A DNA stretch of 64,000 nt from Apoda limacodes. Taxonomy: Eukaryota; Arthropoda; Insecta; Lepidoptera; Limacodidae. The stretch spans positions 8,003,001 through 8,067,000 of the forward strand of contig OX291553.1 of the NCBI GenBank assembly GCA_946406115.1, written 5' to 3'. Each line of letters begins with the position of its first letter. Within the stretch, counting starts at the first letter, position 1. The notes under the pieces were generated by a model, which saw nothing but the letters and a program-made list of their open reading frames with translations, made no database searches and had not been told where the DNA came from. A program made the translations under genes and the position numbers. This document shows, one piece after another, positions 10,791-20,061 of the stretch.

Positions 10791-11417
10791 AAAGATTGCT
10801 TACCTGCTAAAGGTCAAAACATTCCTAACACCGCTGAAAAACCTTTTGATAATGAAGATTACTTACCTATTACAGCTCAAAACATTCCCAGCACCGCTGG
10901 AAAACTTTCTGAAGATAAAGATTGCTTACCTGCTTCAGCTCAAAATATTACTTGCACCGCTAAAAGTCATAAAAAGAAAGATTGCTTACCTGCTAGAGAT
11001 TTAAACTTTCCTAGCACCGCTAAAAATCTTCCTGAAAATAAAAATTGCTTAGCTACTACATACCAAAAGTCTCTTGACACTGCTGCATTAGTACTTAATA
11101 TAACAAACTGCTTACCTGTTTTTAATCAGCAGTGTAGTACTGCTTGTTCACAAACTAACCCAGTTTCAAGTGATGCTATTATTGAACCGAATACTAGCAA
11201 TAAACCGCAAGAAAATGTATCTAGCGGAGAAATAAGGACAAAAGTTCTTTTAAAAAAAATGTTGAAAACCTTGACTTTTTTGAAGATGACGATGCTGATA
11301 CATTATTACTTAATGAGGCATTCCCATCTGAAGATTCTAGCTGTTAATTCAGTTATAATGACACATCTGACAGCTCAGCATCAAGCAAAACAAAAGAAAT
11401 GAGGAACAAGAAAAAGA
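10791..11417 (+). pseudogene. N-terminal part of the transposase-like gene: six 21-residue repeats and an acidic segment
   Basis: The frame from 10791 gives tandem repeats around 'DCLPA..AQNIPSTA.K'. Repeat anchors lie at about 10794, 10857, 10920, 10980, 11043 and 11106, a period of 63 bp with one of 60. The frame then shifts near the A-run at about 11257-11263. An overlapping frame continues as an acidic stretch (EDDDADTLLLNEAFPSEDSS) to a stop at 11344-11346. A Ser/Lys-rich tail (SSASSKTKEMRNKKKN) is cut at 11417 by the LINE insertion. No start codon is assigned. The repeat tract does not match a domain I know. It belongs with 14505-16677 by position and by the way the LINE splits it. Confidence 0.55.
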
Positions 11418-11418
11418 A

Positions 11419-14264
11419 TCATACCTTCATTATCCCGGCTACAAACTCGAGCACAATTTTATGAGTCGTGCCGGTGTATGTATGTTCGTCCGGGAGGATA
11501 TCTGCTGTCGCCGCCTTCATAGCCTTGAAGACAGGGACCTGTCGATATTGTGGGTGCGCGTAGATTACGGCGGCCACACTCGTATCTATGCGTGCCTATA
11601 CAGGTCTCATAGCGGTGACACGGACGTAACTCGACTCTTCACGCACCTGAGTTTGACGACTGACAAAGTTCTAGAGCAATATCCCACAGCAGAACTAGTT
11701 ATTTTGGGAGACTTTAACGCCCACCATCGCGAGTGGCTCAGTTCTCGAACCAATAACTATGCTGGGATATCTGCTCATGAATTTGCTCTGACCTATGGAT
11801 TCTCTCAGCTGGTACTTTCTCCTACGAGAATACCAGATATAGAGGAACATACGAGCTCCTTACTGGACCTTCTGCTGACTACTCGTACGGACGGGTACTC
11901 CGTCTCAGTGGATGCGCCTCTTGGCTCCTCGGACCACTGTCTCGTTCGGACTCAAGTGTCATGCACACAACCTGATCCTTCTGGGCCAACTAACTGGCGT
12001 CGTGTGTGGCACTATAAGTCGGCAGACTGGGATGGATTGCGTGAATTTTACGCATCGTACCCGTGGAGGCAGATCTGCTTTAACTCAGAAGATCCTGACG
12101 TCTGCGCAGCCGCAGTCACTGAGACAATCCTTGCTGGTATGGAATGCTATATTCCTAATCCGCGAGTAGCTGCCGGCGTCAAAAAACGACCGTGGTTTAA
12201 TAGGTCTTGCAGAAAAGCTAAAATTCTTAAGCAAAATGCATATGAGGCTTGGACCACGGCTCGTTTTAATAAGGATCCGAATATTTCTGATTTAAAACGC
12301 AAATTAAATGCTGCCTCGAGGTTCAGTAAGAAAGCAACTGCCAGAGCAAAATTCCAATTCATCGGCAAAATAGGTGGGCGACTTGCGAGCTATCCTTCTG
12401 GGAGTCGTGCTTTCTGGTCGCTTGCCAAAGCTGCCGAAGGGAACTTCTGCCAGTCGTCGTTACCACCACTGCGAAAGACCGATGGTGACTTGGCCCATAG
12501 TGCTAAAGAGAAAGCCGATCTACTGGGCAGTCTCTTTGCCTCGAACTCGAATATGAGCGATGAAGGCGCTGTACCACCTACTATACCGTGGTGCGGTAAG
12601 TCCATGCCGGAAATCTCCATAACGCAGCGGGAGGTCAGGCGGGCGTTGCTTTCTCTAGACGTTCATAAGTCGAGTGGGCCAGACGGTATACCAGCAGTGG
12701 TGCTTAAGCAGTGTGCTCCTGAGTTATGTCCTGTACTCACGCGCCTCTTCGCGCTTTCCTACCACACTAGGCAATTTCCGTCCACATGGAAGACTGCGCA
12801 TGTGCCCAAAAAGGGCGATAGATCAGATCCATCCAATAACAGGCCTATCGCTATTACCTCTCTCCTCTCTAAGGTGATGGAGCGTGTGATCAACACACAG
12901 CTTCTAAGATACCTAGAAGTACACGATCTGGTCAGTGACCGTCAATATGGCTTTCGCCACGGTCGCTCGACTGGTGACCTTCTAGTGTATCTCACACACC
13001 GATGGGCACTAGCCATTGAGAGTCAGGGGGAGGCATTGGCATGTAGCCTGGACATAGCGAAGGCGTTCGATCGGGTCTGGCACCGCGGTCTTCTATCGAA
13101 GTTGCCATCTTACGGAGTGCCCGAGGGTTTGTGCAAATGGGTGGCTAGCTTTTTGTCCGGCAGACGCATACGAACCGTAGTTGACGGTAGTTGGTCTGAT
13201 AGCTTGGACATTAATGCTGGTGTCCCGCAAGGCTCTGTGCTGTCTCCTACGCTGTTTCTACTGCATATCAATGACATGTTGGACATCAACAACATACATT
13301 GCTATGCAGATGACAGTACTGGAGACGCTTTTTACACGGGTCGTGCAAACATCCCTCGTTCCGTTGTGGAGGAAAACCGCGGAGAACTTGTGTCTCAAAT
13401 CGAGACCACACTGTCCCAGGTCTCTGACTGGGGACGGGTAAACTTGGTCCGATTCAACCCTACAAAGACACAAGTGTGCGCGTTCACCGCTAAGAAAACT
13501 CCATTCACTGTGGTCCCACAATTCCAGAACACTCCCCTCTCCATCTCCAAGAGCATTGGGATCCTTGGTGTCGACATCTCCAGCGATGTTCAGTTCCGAG
13601 ATCATTTACAAGATAAGGTAAAGCTAGCGTCCAAAAAACTTGGTGTACTCAACAGAGCGAAGCAGTACTTCACGTCGGGGCAAAGGTTGTTACTTTACAA
13701 GTCGCAAGTTAGGCCCCATATGGAGTACTGCTGCCATCTCTGGGCAGGTGCACCCGGATACCAGCTTGGCCCTTTTGACTCGGTTCAACGACGGGCTGTG
13801 AGAATTGTCGACGATTCCGAACTCACTTGCGGTATCGAGCCCTTAAGTCTGAGGAGAGACTTTGCCTCACTGTGTGTGTTCTACCGCTTGTACAATGGGT
13901 TGTGTTCTGAGGAATTGTTCGAAATGATGCCCACGGCTACTTTCTACCATCGCACCGCTCGCCATCGGCAGGGAATTCATTCTCACACTTTAGAACCTAA
14001 ATGGTCGCGTACAGTGCGGTTTCAGAGAAACTTCCTCCCGCGAACGCTTAAGTTGTGGAATGAGCTCCCTGCCAAGGTTTTCTGCAAGGACTACAGTATG
14101 GAGTTCTTCAAGAAAGAAGTTATTAGATTTCTGAAGGGTCGGCAACGCGCAAGTGATACCCCTGGTGTTGCAAGCGTCCATAGGCTACGGTGACCGCTTA
14201 CCATCAGGCGGGCCGTAAGCTTGTTTGCCACCTTAGTGGTATAAAAAAAAAAAAAAAAAAAAAG
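11419..14264 (+). mobile_element. Non-LTR retrotransposon (CR1/Jockey group), copy 1, 5' truncated
   Basis: The insert starts at 'cataccttcattatcccgg', in the middle of the endonuclease domain compared with copy 3, and ends with a 21-base A-run (14243-14263). The 3' UTR 'ttaccatcaggcgggccgta...gtttgccacc' is a common lepidopteran LINE end. An imperfect target duplication flanks it: 'tgaggaacaagaaa' at 11400-11413 and 'tgaggcaagaaa' at 14265-14276. It interrupts the transposase-like gene. ORF1 and the first part of ORF2 are absent. Confidence 0.88.
11461..14193 (+). CDS. LINE ORF2: endonuclease and reverse transcriptase, partial
   Basis: 910 codons from an internal ATG; the true N-terminus is lost by 5' truncation. 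It opens inside an exonuclease-endonuclease-phosphatase fold: LVILGDFNAHHREW (about residues 78-91) and APLGSSDHCLV (about 151-161) carry the family's Asp/Asn and His positions. The reverse transcriptase lies at about 400-690. It shows SSGPDGIPA, GFRHGRSTGDLLVYL, LDIAKAFDRVW (catalytic Asp), AGVPQGSVLSP and the catalytic box CYADDS. A C-terminal domain follows, with YCCHLWAGAP and WNELPAKVF, ending VHRLR. A PV dipeptide plus neighbours is lost in the 'TAHVPKKGD' stretch compared with copy 3 (NVHPVPKKGD). No stops interrupt it. Without ORF1 and the 5' half of the nuclease it is inferred to be immobile. Confidence 0.9.
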   Translation: MSRAGVCMFVREDICCRRLHSLEDRDLSILWVRVDYGGHTRIYACLYRSHSGDTDVTRLFTHLSLTTDKVLEQYPTAELVILGDFNAHHREWLSSRTNNYAGISAHEFALTYGFSQLVLSPTRIPDIEEHTSSLLDLLLTTRTDGYSVSVDAPLGSSDHCLVRTQVSCTQPDPSGPTNWRRVWHYKSADWDGLREFYASYPWRQICFNSEDPDVCAAAVTETILAGMECYIPNPRVAAGVKKRPWFNRSCRKAKILKQNAYEAWTTARFNKDPNISDLKRKLNAASRFSKKATARAKFQFIGKIGGRLASYPSGSRAFWSLAKAAEGNFCQSSLPPLRKTDGDLAHSAKEKADLLGSLFASNSNMSDEGAVPPTIPWCGKSMPEISITQREVRRALLSLDVHKSSGPDGIPAVVLKQCAPELCPVLTRLFALSYHTRQFPSTWKTAHVPKKGDRSDPSNNRPIAITSLLSKVMERVINTQLLRYLEVHDLVSDRQYGFRHGRSTGDLLVYLTHRWALAIESQGEALACSLDIAKAFDRVWHRGLLSKLPSYGVPEGLCKWVASFLSGRRIRTVVDGSWSDSLDINAGVPQGSVLSPTLFLLHINDMLDINNIHCYADDSTGDAFYTGRANIPRSVVEENRGELVSQIETTLSQVSDWGRVNLVRFNPTKTQVCAFTAKKTPFTVVPQFQNTPLSISKSIGILGVDISSDVQFRDHLQDKVKLASKKLGVLNRAKQYFTSGQRLLLYKSQVRPHMEYCCHLWAGAPGYQLGPFDSVQRRAVRIVDDSELTCGIEPLSLRRDFASLCVFYRLYNGLCSEELFEMMPTATFYHRTARHRQGIHSHTLEPKWSRTVRFQRNFLPRTLKLWNELPAKVFCKDYSMEFFKKEVIRFLKGRQRASDTPGVASVHRLR

Positions 14265-14504
14265 TGAGGCAAGAAACTGAAAGAAAAAAAGGAAATGACA
14301 AAAAAAAATTAAAAAAAACAATTGAATAATAATGTATATGTTGAAGTCAAAAGTAAATAAAACAGATCAGGCTCAAGGCTTAGAAGAAAAAAATTTAACA
14401 ACAAAGCCTCAATCAAAGAAGTCTATTAACAAAGAAAACAAAATTAAAAAGCTCTTGGCCAGCCTCATACTAATGAAAAAGGTGATGAAGTTCCATCAAA
14501 ATGT

Positions 14505-16677
14505 ATGAAAACAAATCCCTGCATAGGAGTTATTTGTAAACGTAACTGCGTAGATATTCCAGAAACAAGACGTCAACAATTATTTACTTTTTATTGGAAT
14601 CTTGGTAGTACCCAACGCCAAAGAGATTGGATATCTAGATGCGCTATTAAAAAAAATATTTCTATACATACTACTGATAAAGGTGAATCATCAAGAAGAA
14701 ATACTACATATGAATATTATATAAATGAAGGAGACGGGAGGAGACAAGTGTGTCAAAAAATTTTAATTAACACGTTGGATATATCGCAACGATTTCTATT
14801 ATATACCCTTGATAACACAATTGAAGGTTTTGCAAAACAAGACTCAAAAGGAAAAAACGGTGGTAGTAACAGAACTGCAGAAAATGTAATAAACCATGCA
14901 AAACGATTTATGGAATCCTTACCTTTAGTACCTTCACATTACTGTAGAAAAGATTCCAACAAGCTTTACTTACCTGATAATTTCAAAAATATATCAAACT
15001 TATACCGCATTTACGAAAAAAACTGCAACGAAGAAGGTGCAGAGAGTATGTTTTTCAAAGTTTTCTCGAATTGGTTAAAGGAAAATTATAATATCGGATT
15101 TCATATCCCAAAGAAAGACAAATGCATGGTGTGTATGACACAGACATATGACGTCAAAAATTTTGATGAAATGTCTAAATATGATAACCATATACAAGAA
15201 AAAGAGGAATCTTATAAAAAGTTTCAATGTCACCAAAAACTTAACGCTATTGATCCCAGTGTAGTATGCTCAAGTTTTGACATGCAAAAAATTCTGAATA
15301 CACCATATGGTGAAAACATGGCATTGTACTACTCTAGAAAAATAGCTGTGTACATGGGATATTCTAATCTGTGGACAGAAGTTGATGCCCATCGTGGGGC
15401 TAATGAAATTTCCACATGCATATACAATAACCTTCAAGAGGTGGACAAACGTGGAAACGTAAAAACACTTCTGCTATACTCAGATTCCTGCTACGGACAA
15501 AACAAAAATAAAACTATGTTGAGCATGCTTAGATATTTTCTGTCGATTGCTGTCAATTTAGAGGTAATTCAAATAAATTACCTAATTTCTGGCCACACAT
15601 TCATGGCAGTCGACAGCATGCATGCTACAATTGAACGTGCTATAAATAAAATAACCGTGTGGGCACCTTCTCAATGGCTAACTGTCGTAGAACTGGTACA
15701 ATCTATACACACCGGCACAATTAGCGGAACACAAAAAAAGGATTTGAACAAATGGCAACAGGTTCTCTTTACTGATGAGTGCAGAGTTCTTTTAAAACAG
15801 ATCGATGGGAGACAGCGAATATGGAGACGCAAAGGAGAACGCCACATACAGTCTAATTTTGAACACACAGTGGCTTATGGTGGCGGCTCAATTATGGTTT
15901 GCGGAGGGATATGTTTGGGAGCTCGCACGGAGTTAGTGATAGTCACAGGAGGGACGATGACAGCAGATTGATACATGAGAGACATTTTAGAAGAACATGT
16001 TGTACCATTTGCCCCATTTATAGGTGACGACTTTATTCTAATGCAACATTATGCTCGTGCTCATAGTGCACAATCGGTACAGGCATATCTGAGCCACGTA
16101 GGTATACCCGTGATGCAGTGGCCAGCAAATTCCCCCGATATAAATCCGATAGAGCATGTCTGGGACTTGCTAAAAAGAAGGGTTAAATCCAGAATGCCAC
16201 CTCCCAACAATCTGAATGAACTTGGAAATATATGCGTTATTATCTCATAGTCTCACTTTTTTTTCTGTTCCGCTAACTGTGCCGGTGTGTATATTTTGGA
16301 GGGGAAAGACTTTATGGGATTCGACGAAATTATGGATAAAACTTTTAAAAAGAACCAGAAGTTTCAAATTTCAAAGTTGTCTATTGCAACATTTAAAAAA
16401 ACAAAACCTTGATATTATGTTTATAAAAAATTCTATGCTTACAGATGCAGAAACCATATCAATACCCTTACTAAGAATAAAAGATACCAATACTCAACCT
16501 ACAACTAATCTTTACCCCACAAAACTTTCAATTTCATTAAAAAAATATAATGATCTCAGAAAATTAGTAGAAAACGGAATAATCCCCAAATGCTATTCTC
16601 ACGAATATTTGCAACTGAATAACAATAAACAAATGAAAGATACTCTAGTTGATACTGATGAAGAGGAGGCAGAATAA
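14505..16677 (+). pseudogene. Transposase-like protein with possible D/D/E centre, split by a Tc1 element
   Basis: The body of the element's gene begins near NPCIGVICKRNCVD, a Cys cluster, then QLFTFYWNLGSTQRQRDWIS. Further landmarks in order are VCQKILINTLDIS, VPSHYCRKDSNKLYLPD, GFHIPKKDKCMVCM, VVCSSFDMQKIL (Asp near 15279), EVDAHRGANEISTCI, LLLYSDSCYGQNKNK (Asp near 15483) and SGHTFMAVDSMHATIERA (Glu near 15633). I recognise these as a family widespread in insect genomes, usually annotated 'uncharacterised'. The three acidic residues could be a DDE centre; that is inference. The frame is broken by the Tc1 insertion at 15704 and resumes at 16294 (LEGKDFMGFDEIMDKTFKK). A homopolymer shift follows near 16393-16400, and the protein ends KYNDLRKLVENGIIPK...EEEAE at 16677. 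The ATG at 14505 is probably not the native start. Confidence 0.65.
15706..16291 (+). mobile_element. Internally deleted Tc1-type element, copy A
   Basis: The inverted ends TACACACCGGCACAATTAGC (left) and the matching right end at 16291 enclose 586 bp. TA duplications lie at 15704-15705 and 16292-16293. Only the C-terminal half of a DD34E transposase remains: LFTDEC, then GGSIMVCGGICLG. A TGA follows at 15969-15971 where copy B has CGA. The second catalytic motif is QHYARAH where copy B has QDNARAH, so the catalytic Asp is lost. PIEHVWDLLKRR keeps the Glu. The N-terminal DNA-binding domains are absent. It is inserted in the transposase-like gene in the same orientation. Confidence 0.92.
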
Positions 16678-17401
16678 ATAGCTGCTTAACAATTAATTTT
16701 AGACAAGAAGTTCCTAATAGTTTTAAGTACCTACTTACCTGACATCTGGGTAGACTGGGTAAACCGGAGTAAGTTAATATACTTAGTTGAGAAATTTTGT
16801 CTTTTCGAGTGGGGCAATATTTTTTATTTAAACTGTTATAGTTCAAACAAAAAACATCATAAAAAATACCAATCTAAATTTAGCATTTAGAATGATTTTA
16901 TGTTAAAAATGTGTTAAAAATTTTACAGCGTGCAAATGAAGAAGAGTTGAAAAAGAAACTTGCTGTTTATTTTATCTTGTTTTATTATTTAAATTATATT
17001 TTGTGTCAGTACGTTCCTAAAAAATTAAAAAAGCATTAAATTAAAGATACCGCATTTTATTTTTATGAACCCAATCAAATTTTATTAAATATACCAAAAT
17101 GGCCATGCTTCGCTTTATTTGTATTTGAGATACAGCAGATCTGACTTATCACAATTTATATATATTTTAGTTGGTCATACATTTTGCTGTGCACAATATG
17201 TCTGCTGCTCAATATTAAAACATCGACTGCTGTAACTAGTAAAAAATCGATGACGGAATAACTTAACGTTATTTGAGTTAACTACGACTAGTTAAGTTTA
17301 GGTCGGTAGAAATATGTTCCAAATATCAATTTTCTATCGTTATAAATTTACGAGTTATGAATTTTTGAAATCGTTTTTTGTCTTTGGTGTGAAATTGGAT
17401 A
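16678..17401. other. 3' non-coding part of the 10085-17426 element
   Basis: AT-rich, with a 'gagatacagca' motif at 17128 shared with the left flank. No open frame of note (a minus-strand 96-codon frame at 16556-16846 overlaps the gene end and has no motif). Confidence 0.45.
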
Positions 17402-17541
17402 TTTCGAGATACGACAAAATCGCTTTGACGTTTATTAGTGACCTAATTATTAACTAGATAAGTGTGTTAATTTTTCAATTTTCTTAATTATAGTGATAAA
17501 CAATAACTACCTTTTATTATGTATTATTATATTTATATATA

Positions 17542-17770
17542 TTACTAGCGGTCCCGGCGAACGTTGTTTCGCTGCCGTCCCTCTGCAACCCGGCGAACGT
17601 TGGTTTTTACCTAAAGTGCCCGAGTCATGCTCGCACTTAACAGATCGAGATAAAAACTATCCTATCTTTTAAGTTGGATAAAATAACAGGTAGTTACGAA
17701 GTTTGATCAAAACCTGTTCAGTAGTTTAGGAGTCCATCGCAGACAAACAACGTGACACGTAATTTCTATA
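17542..17770 (+). repeat. Dispersed repeat 'ctagcggtcccggcgaacg', host of Tc1 copy B
   Basis: It carries 'cccggcgaacgttg', 'actatcctatcttt', 'ttcagtagtttaggagtcc' and 'acaaacaacgtgacacg'. These belong to an arthropod-wide interspersed repeat whose other copy here begins at 57590. Tc1 copy B sits in its 3' end ('tatatata'), and 'tatagat' resumes after the insertion. Confidence 0.65.
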
Positions 17771-17772
17771 TA

Positions 17773-18356
17773 TACACACCGGCACAATTAGCGGAACAGA
17801 AAAAAAAGTGAGACTATGAGATAACGCATATATTTGACGAAATCATTTAGATTGTTGGGGGGTGGCATTCTGGATTTAACCCTTCTTTTTAGCAAGTCCC
17901 AGACATGCTCTATCGGATTCATATCGGGGGAATTTGCTGACCACTGCATCACCGATATACCTACGTGGCTCAGATATGCCTGTAACGATTGTGCACTATG
18001 AGCACGAGCATTATCTTGCATTAGAATAAAGTCGTCACCAATAAATGGGGCAAATGGTACAACATGTTCTTCTAAAATGTCTCTGATGTATCGATCTGCT
18101 GTCATGGTCCCTCCTGTGACTATCACTAACTCCGTGCGAGCTCCCAAACATATCCCTCCCCAAACCATAATCGAGCCGCCAACATAAGCCACTGTATGTT
18201 CAAAATTAGACTGTATGTGGCGTTCTCCTTTGCGTCTCCATATTCGCTGTCTCCCATCGATCTGTTTTAAAAGAACTCTGCACTCATCAGTAAAGAGAAC
18301 CTGCTGCCATTCGTTCAAATCCTTTTTTTGTGTTCCGCTAATTGTGCCGGTGTGTA
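17773..18356 (-). mobile_element. Internally deleted Tc1-type element, copy B
   Basis: 584 bp with the same inverted ends as copy A, flanked by TA at 17771-17772 and 18357-18358. It has the same internal deletion breakpoint (the ends jump straight to the sequence encoding 'WQQVLFTDEC'). Copies A and B therefore derive from one deleted master. It lies in the opposite orientation to copy A, about 1.5 kb away. Confidence 0.93.
17788..18318 (-). CDS. Tc1 transposase, C-terminal catalytic half
   Basis: 176 codons with no internal stop. Catalytic residues are all present: LFTDEC (Asp), MQDNARAHSAQ (Asp) and NPIEHVWDLLKRR (Glu), with 34 residues between the last two, which is the Tc1-type DD34E signature. 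The paired helix-turn-helix domains that bind the ends are missing. The frame runs on through the inverted repeat to a non-native C-terminus (LIVSLFFLFR). It could at most give a catalytic fragment; without DNA-binding domains I infer that it cannot move itself. Confidence 0.88.
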   Translation of the reverse strand: MNEWQQVLFTDECRVLLKQIDGRQRIWRRKGERHIQSNFEHTVAYVGGSIMVWGGICLGARTELVIVTGGTMTADRYIRDILEEHVVPFAPFIGDDFILMQDNARAHSAQSLQAYLSHVGISVMQWSANSPDMNPIEHVWDLLKRRVKSRMPPPNNLNDFVKYMRYLIVSLFFLFR

Positions 18357-18358
18357 TA

Positions 18359-20061
18359 TATAGATAATATTTATTTTAAATATATGATATGTTTTATTGT
18401 TTTGATGTGAAAAAATAAAAATAAAAAATCAATGTTTTACATCTGCCAGGCGTCCCGCGATGGTATTTTTCCCCTTACGTAGGTGTCCTGTTTTACAAGG
18501 TATTACAATTTTCTTAGCGTCCAAATATTTCAAAATTTAAAGGCTCTCTAGACAAGCAGTTACTGCTTGACCAGCATTTCTGATCGGCTAGGAAGGCCTA
18601 AAGCATGCTTGTTAAGCGTTGAGAGAAATTTGTATTAATATAATTATAATGTTTATCAACATTTCCTAAACGGTCGAAATTGCTGCCAAGCGTTAAGTAG
18701 ACATTGTGCTTGTCAATCATTTTTGATCGTCTAGGGATCCTTTTACAGATTGTCAAGCTGCATATAGCTGCGTTTAAATTAGCGTGTAAGTAATATATGG
18801 GTAATAGTAGGATTAAGACTTACTATTTTCATGTAGAATCGAGCTAGATAGAGTATAATATAGCAACTATTACATGTTCATAAAAAAATCACTTTTGATA
18901 TTTGTGTTGCTTACAACCTTGTTCTGGCGAGGTCTTTATTGATGCCTGTATAACGGTTAGGTGATAAATACCATGTCATTACATTTTGTTTCATTAATAT
19001 TGGTTACTTAATTACAATTGACCTCACTTGTATTTCCAATTCGACAACTTTAGTTTGCCTGCTAATAAAACTTGTCCCTAATTACGTTCATGAAATTACT
19101 GTGAACTAAATTAATAATGAAGTTATGAAAGTTTTTTCAGCCTTACTACTTTTAATAGTCTAAATCTAATTTTATTTAAGGGATAATATTAATTCGAAAA
19201 GCAGTCTAGCTGTGTAGGTTTTATAGATAAGTTAAATCCGAACAACTCGTTAGTTACCATTTTAATATTTAAAACGTATGACTTACTTATATTATGAGGC
19301 TAAGTTAAGCGTATAAGCACAAAATATGTTCATAAAAGTACACTGTCCACCACATTATTATGTAGTTATGTATCCAGTCGCTGGATAACACATTTTAAGG
19401 ATAAAAACAGTGAAGAAATACATGCATAGATACTATTGATGCAAAGCAAATATTGATAATATTTTGTATATCGTTTTTTAAACGTTTAAAAAAGTTTGTT
19501 TTTTGTGCAAAATATTTTCAAAAAGAAGGAAGGGGTGTAGTACAAATTGAATGAATAGCGGCATTAAGATGGTATATTCTACCCCGCATCACAGAAGAAT
19601 TAAATCTTCTCTTATGTTTTTTTCTTTGGGAAACCCGTAATAAAGCGCATACCTCCAATAGGAATGCTCACACTTCTGTGGCTAAAAAATTTCACATCTT
19701 GCTACTCACGCAAACTCAAAACAATACTGGGCACAGTTTCTCACTTTTGTATGTCAAGCTTGATGCTAATAACAAAACTTAGTTTACCGAGATTAAATTG
19801 TAACAAAACCAACTTTGATTTTCAACTAATTTCATATAGCGAAATCAAAACTTGGAAGTCGTCATATTCATGGTGCCTGGACGTATCCTTTCCTCGAGCG
19901 ACCTAATAGCCTCTTAGTCTTTAGATACTTTAACAGGACTTAAAAGGAATCATCCAACTTTAAATTTTACTATCTCGTTTGCTGATCCACCTTAGTTATG
20001 TGATTCTATCCCGCTTTTAACTTCAAGAGCTGTTGAAAGCTGATATGTCTTTTTGTAACGC
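18359..20061. other. No gene recognised; two diverged copies of a short repeat near 18550-18775
   Basis: Two related blocks ('gacaagcag...ctgatcggctagg' near 18552 and 'cttgtcaatc...gatcgtctaggg' near 18710) suggest a decayed tandem or interspersed repeat. The rest is AT-rich with no supported coding sequence; an 80-codon frame at 19664-19906 has no motif. Confidence 0.45.

Larger units (their letters stand above)
10085..17426 (+). mobile_element. Large DNA-transposon-like element with 25-bp inverted repeats, carrying two nested insertions
   Basis: AAAGCGNNNNTGTCGTATCTCGAAA lies at 10085-10109, and its reverse complement at 17402-17426; only the four central bases differ. Between them is a plus-strand transposase-like gene (10791-11417, resuming at 14505-15703 and 16294-16677). 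The motif 'gagatacagca' occurs near both ends (10501, 10546 and 17128). Removing the LINE (11419-14264) and the Tc1 element (15706-16291) would leave about 3.9 kb, a normal size for a DNA transposon. No clean target duplication is visible outside the repeats, so the true termini may lie slightly further out. I do not name the superfamily; Sola is one I would test. Confidence 0.6.

Noticed and set aside
11461..14193. A 910-codon open frame as a host gene
   Set aside because: Endonuclease and reverse-transcriptase motifs, poly(A) tail, target duplication and sister copies show it is a LINE.
19664..19906. Small secreted-protein-like frame of 80 codons
   Set aside because: No signal peptide pattern, no homology recognised, AT-rich composition.
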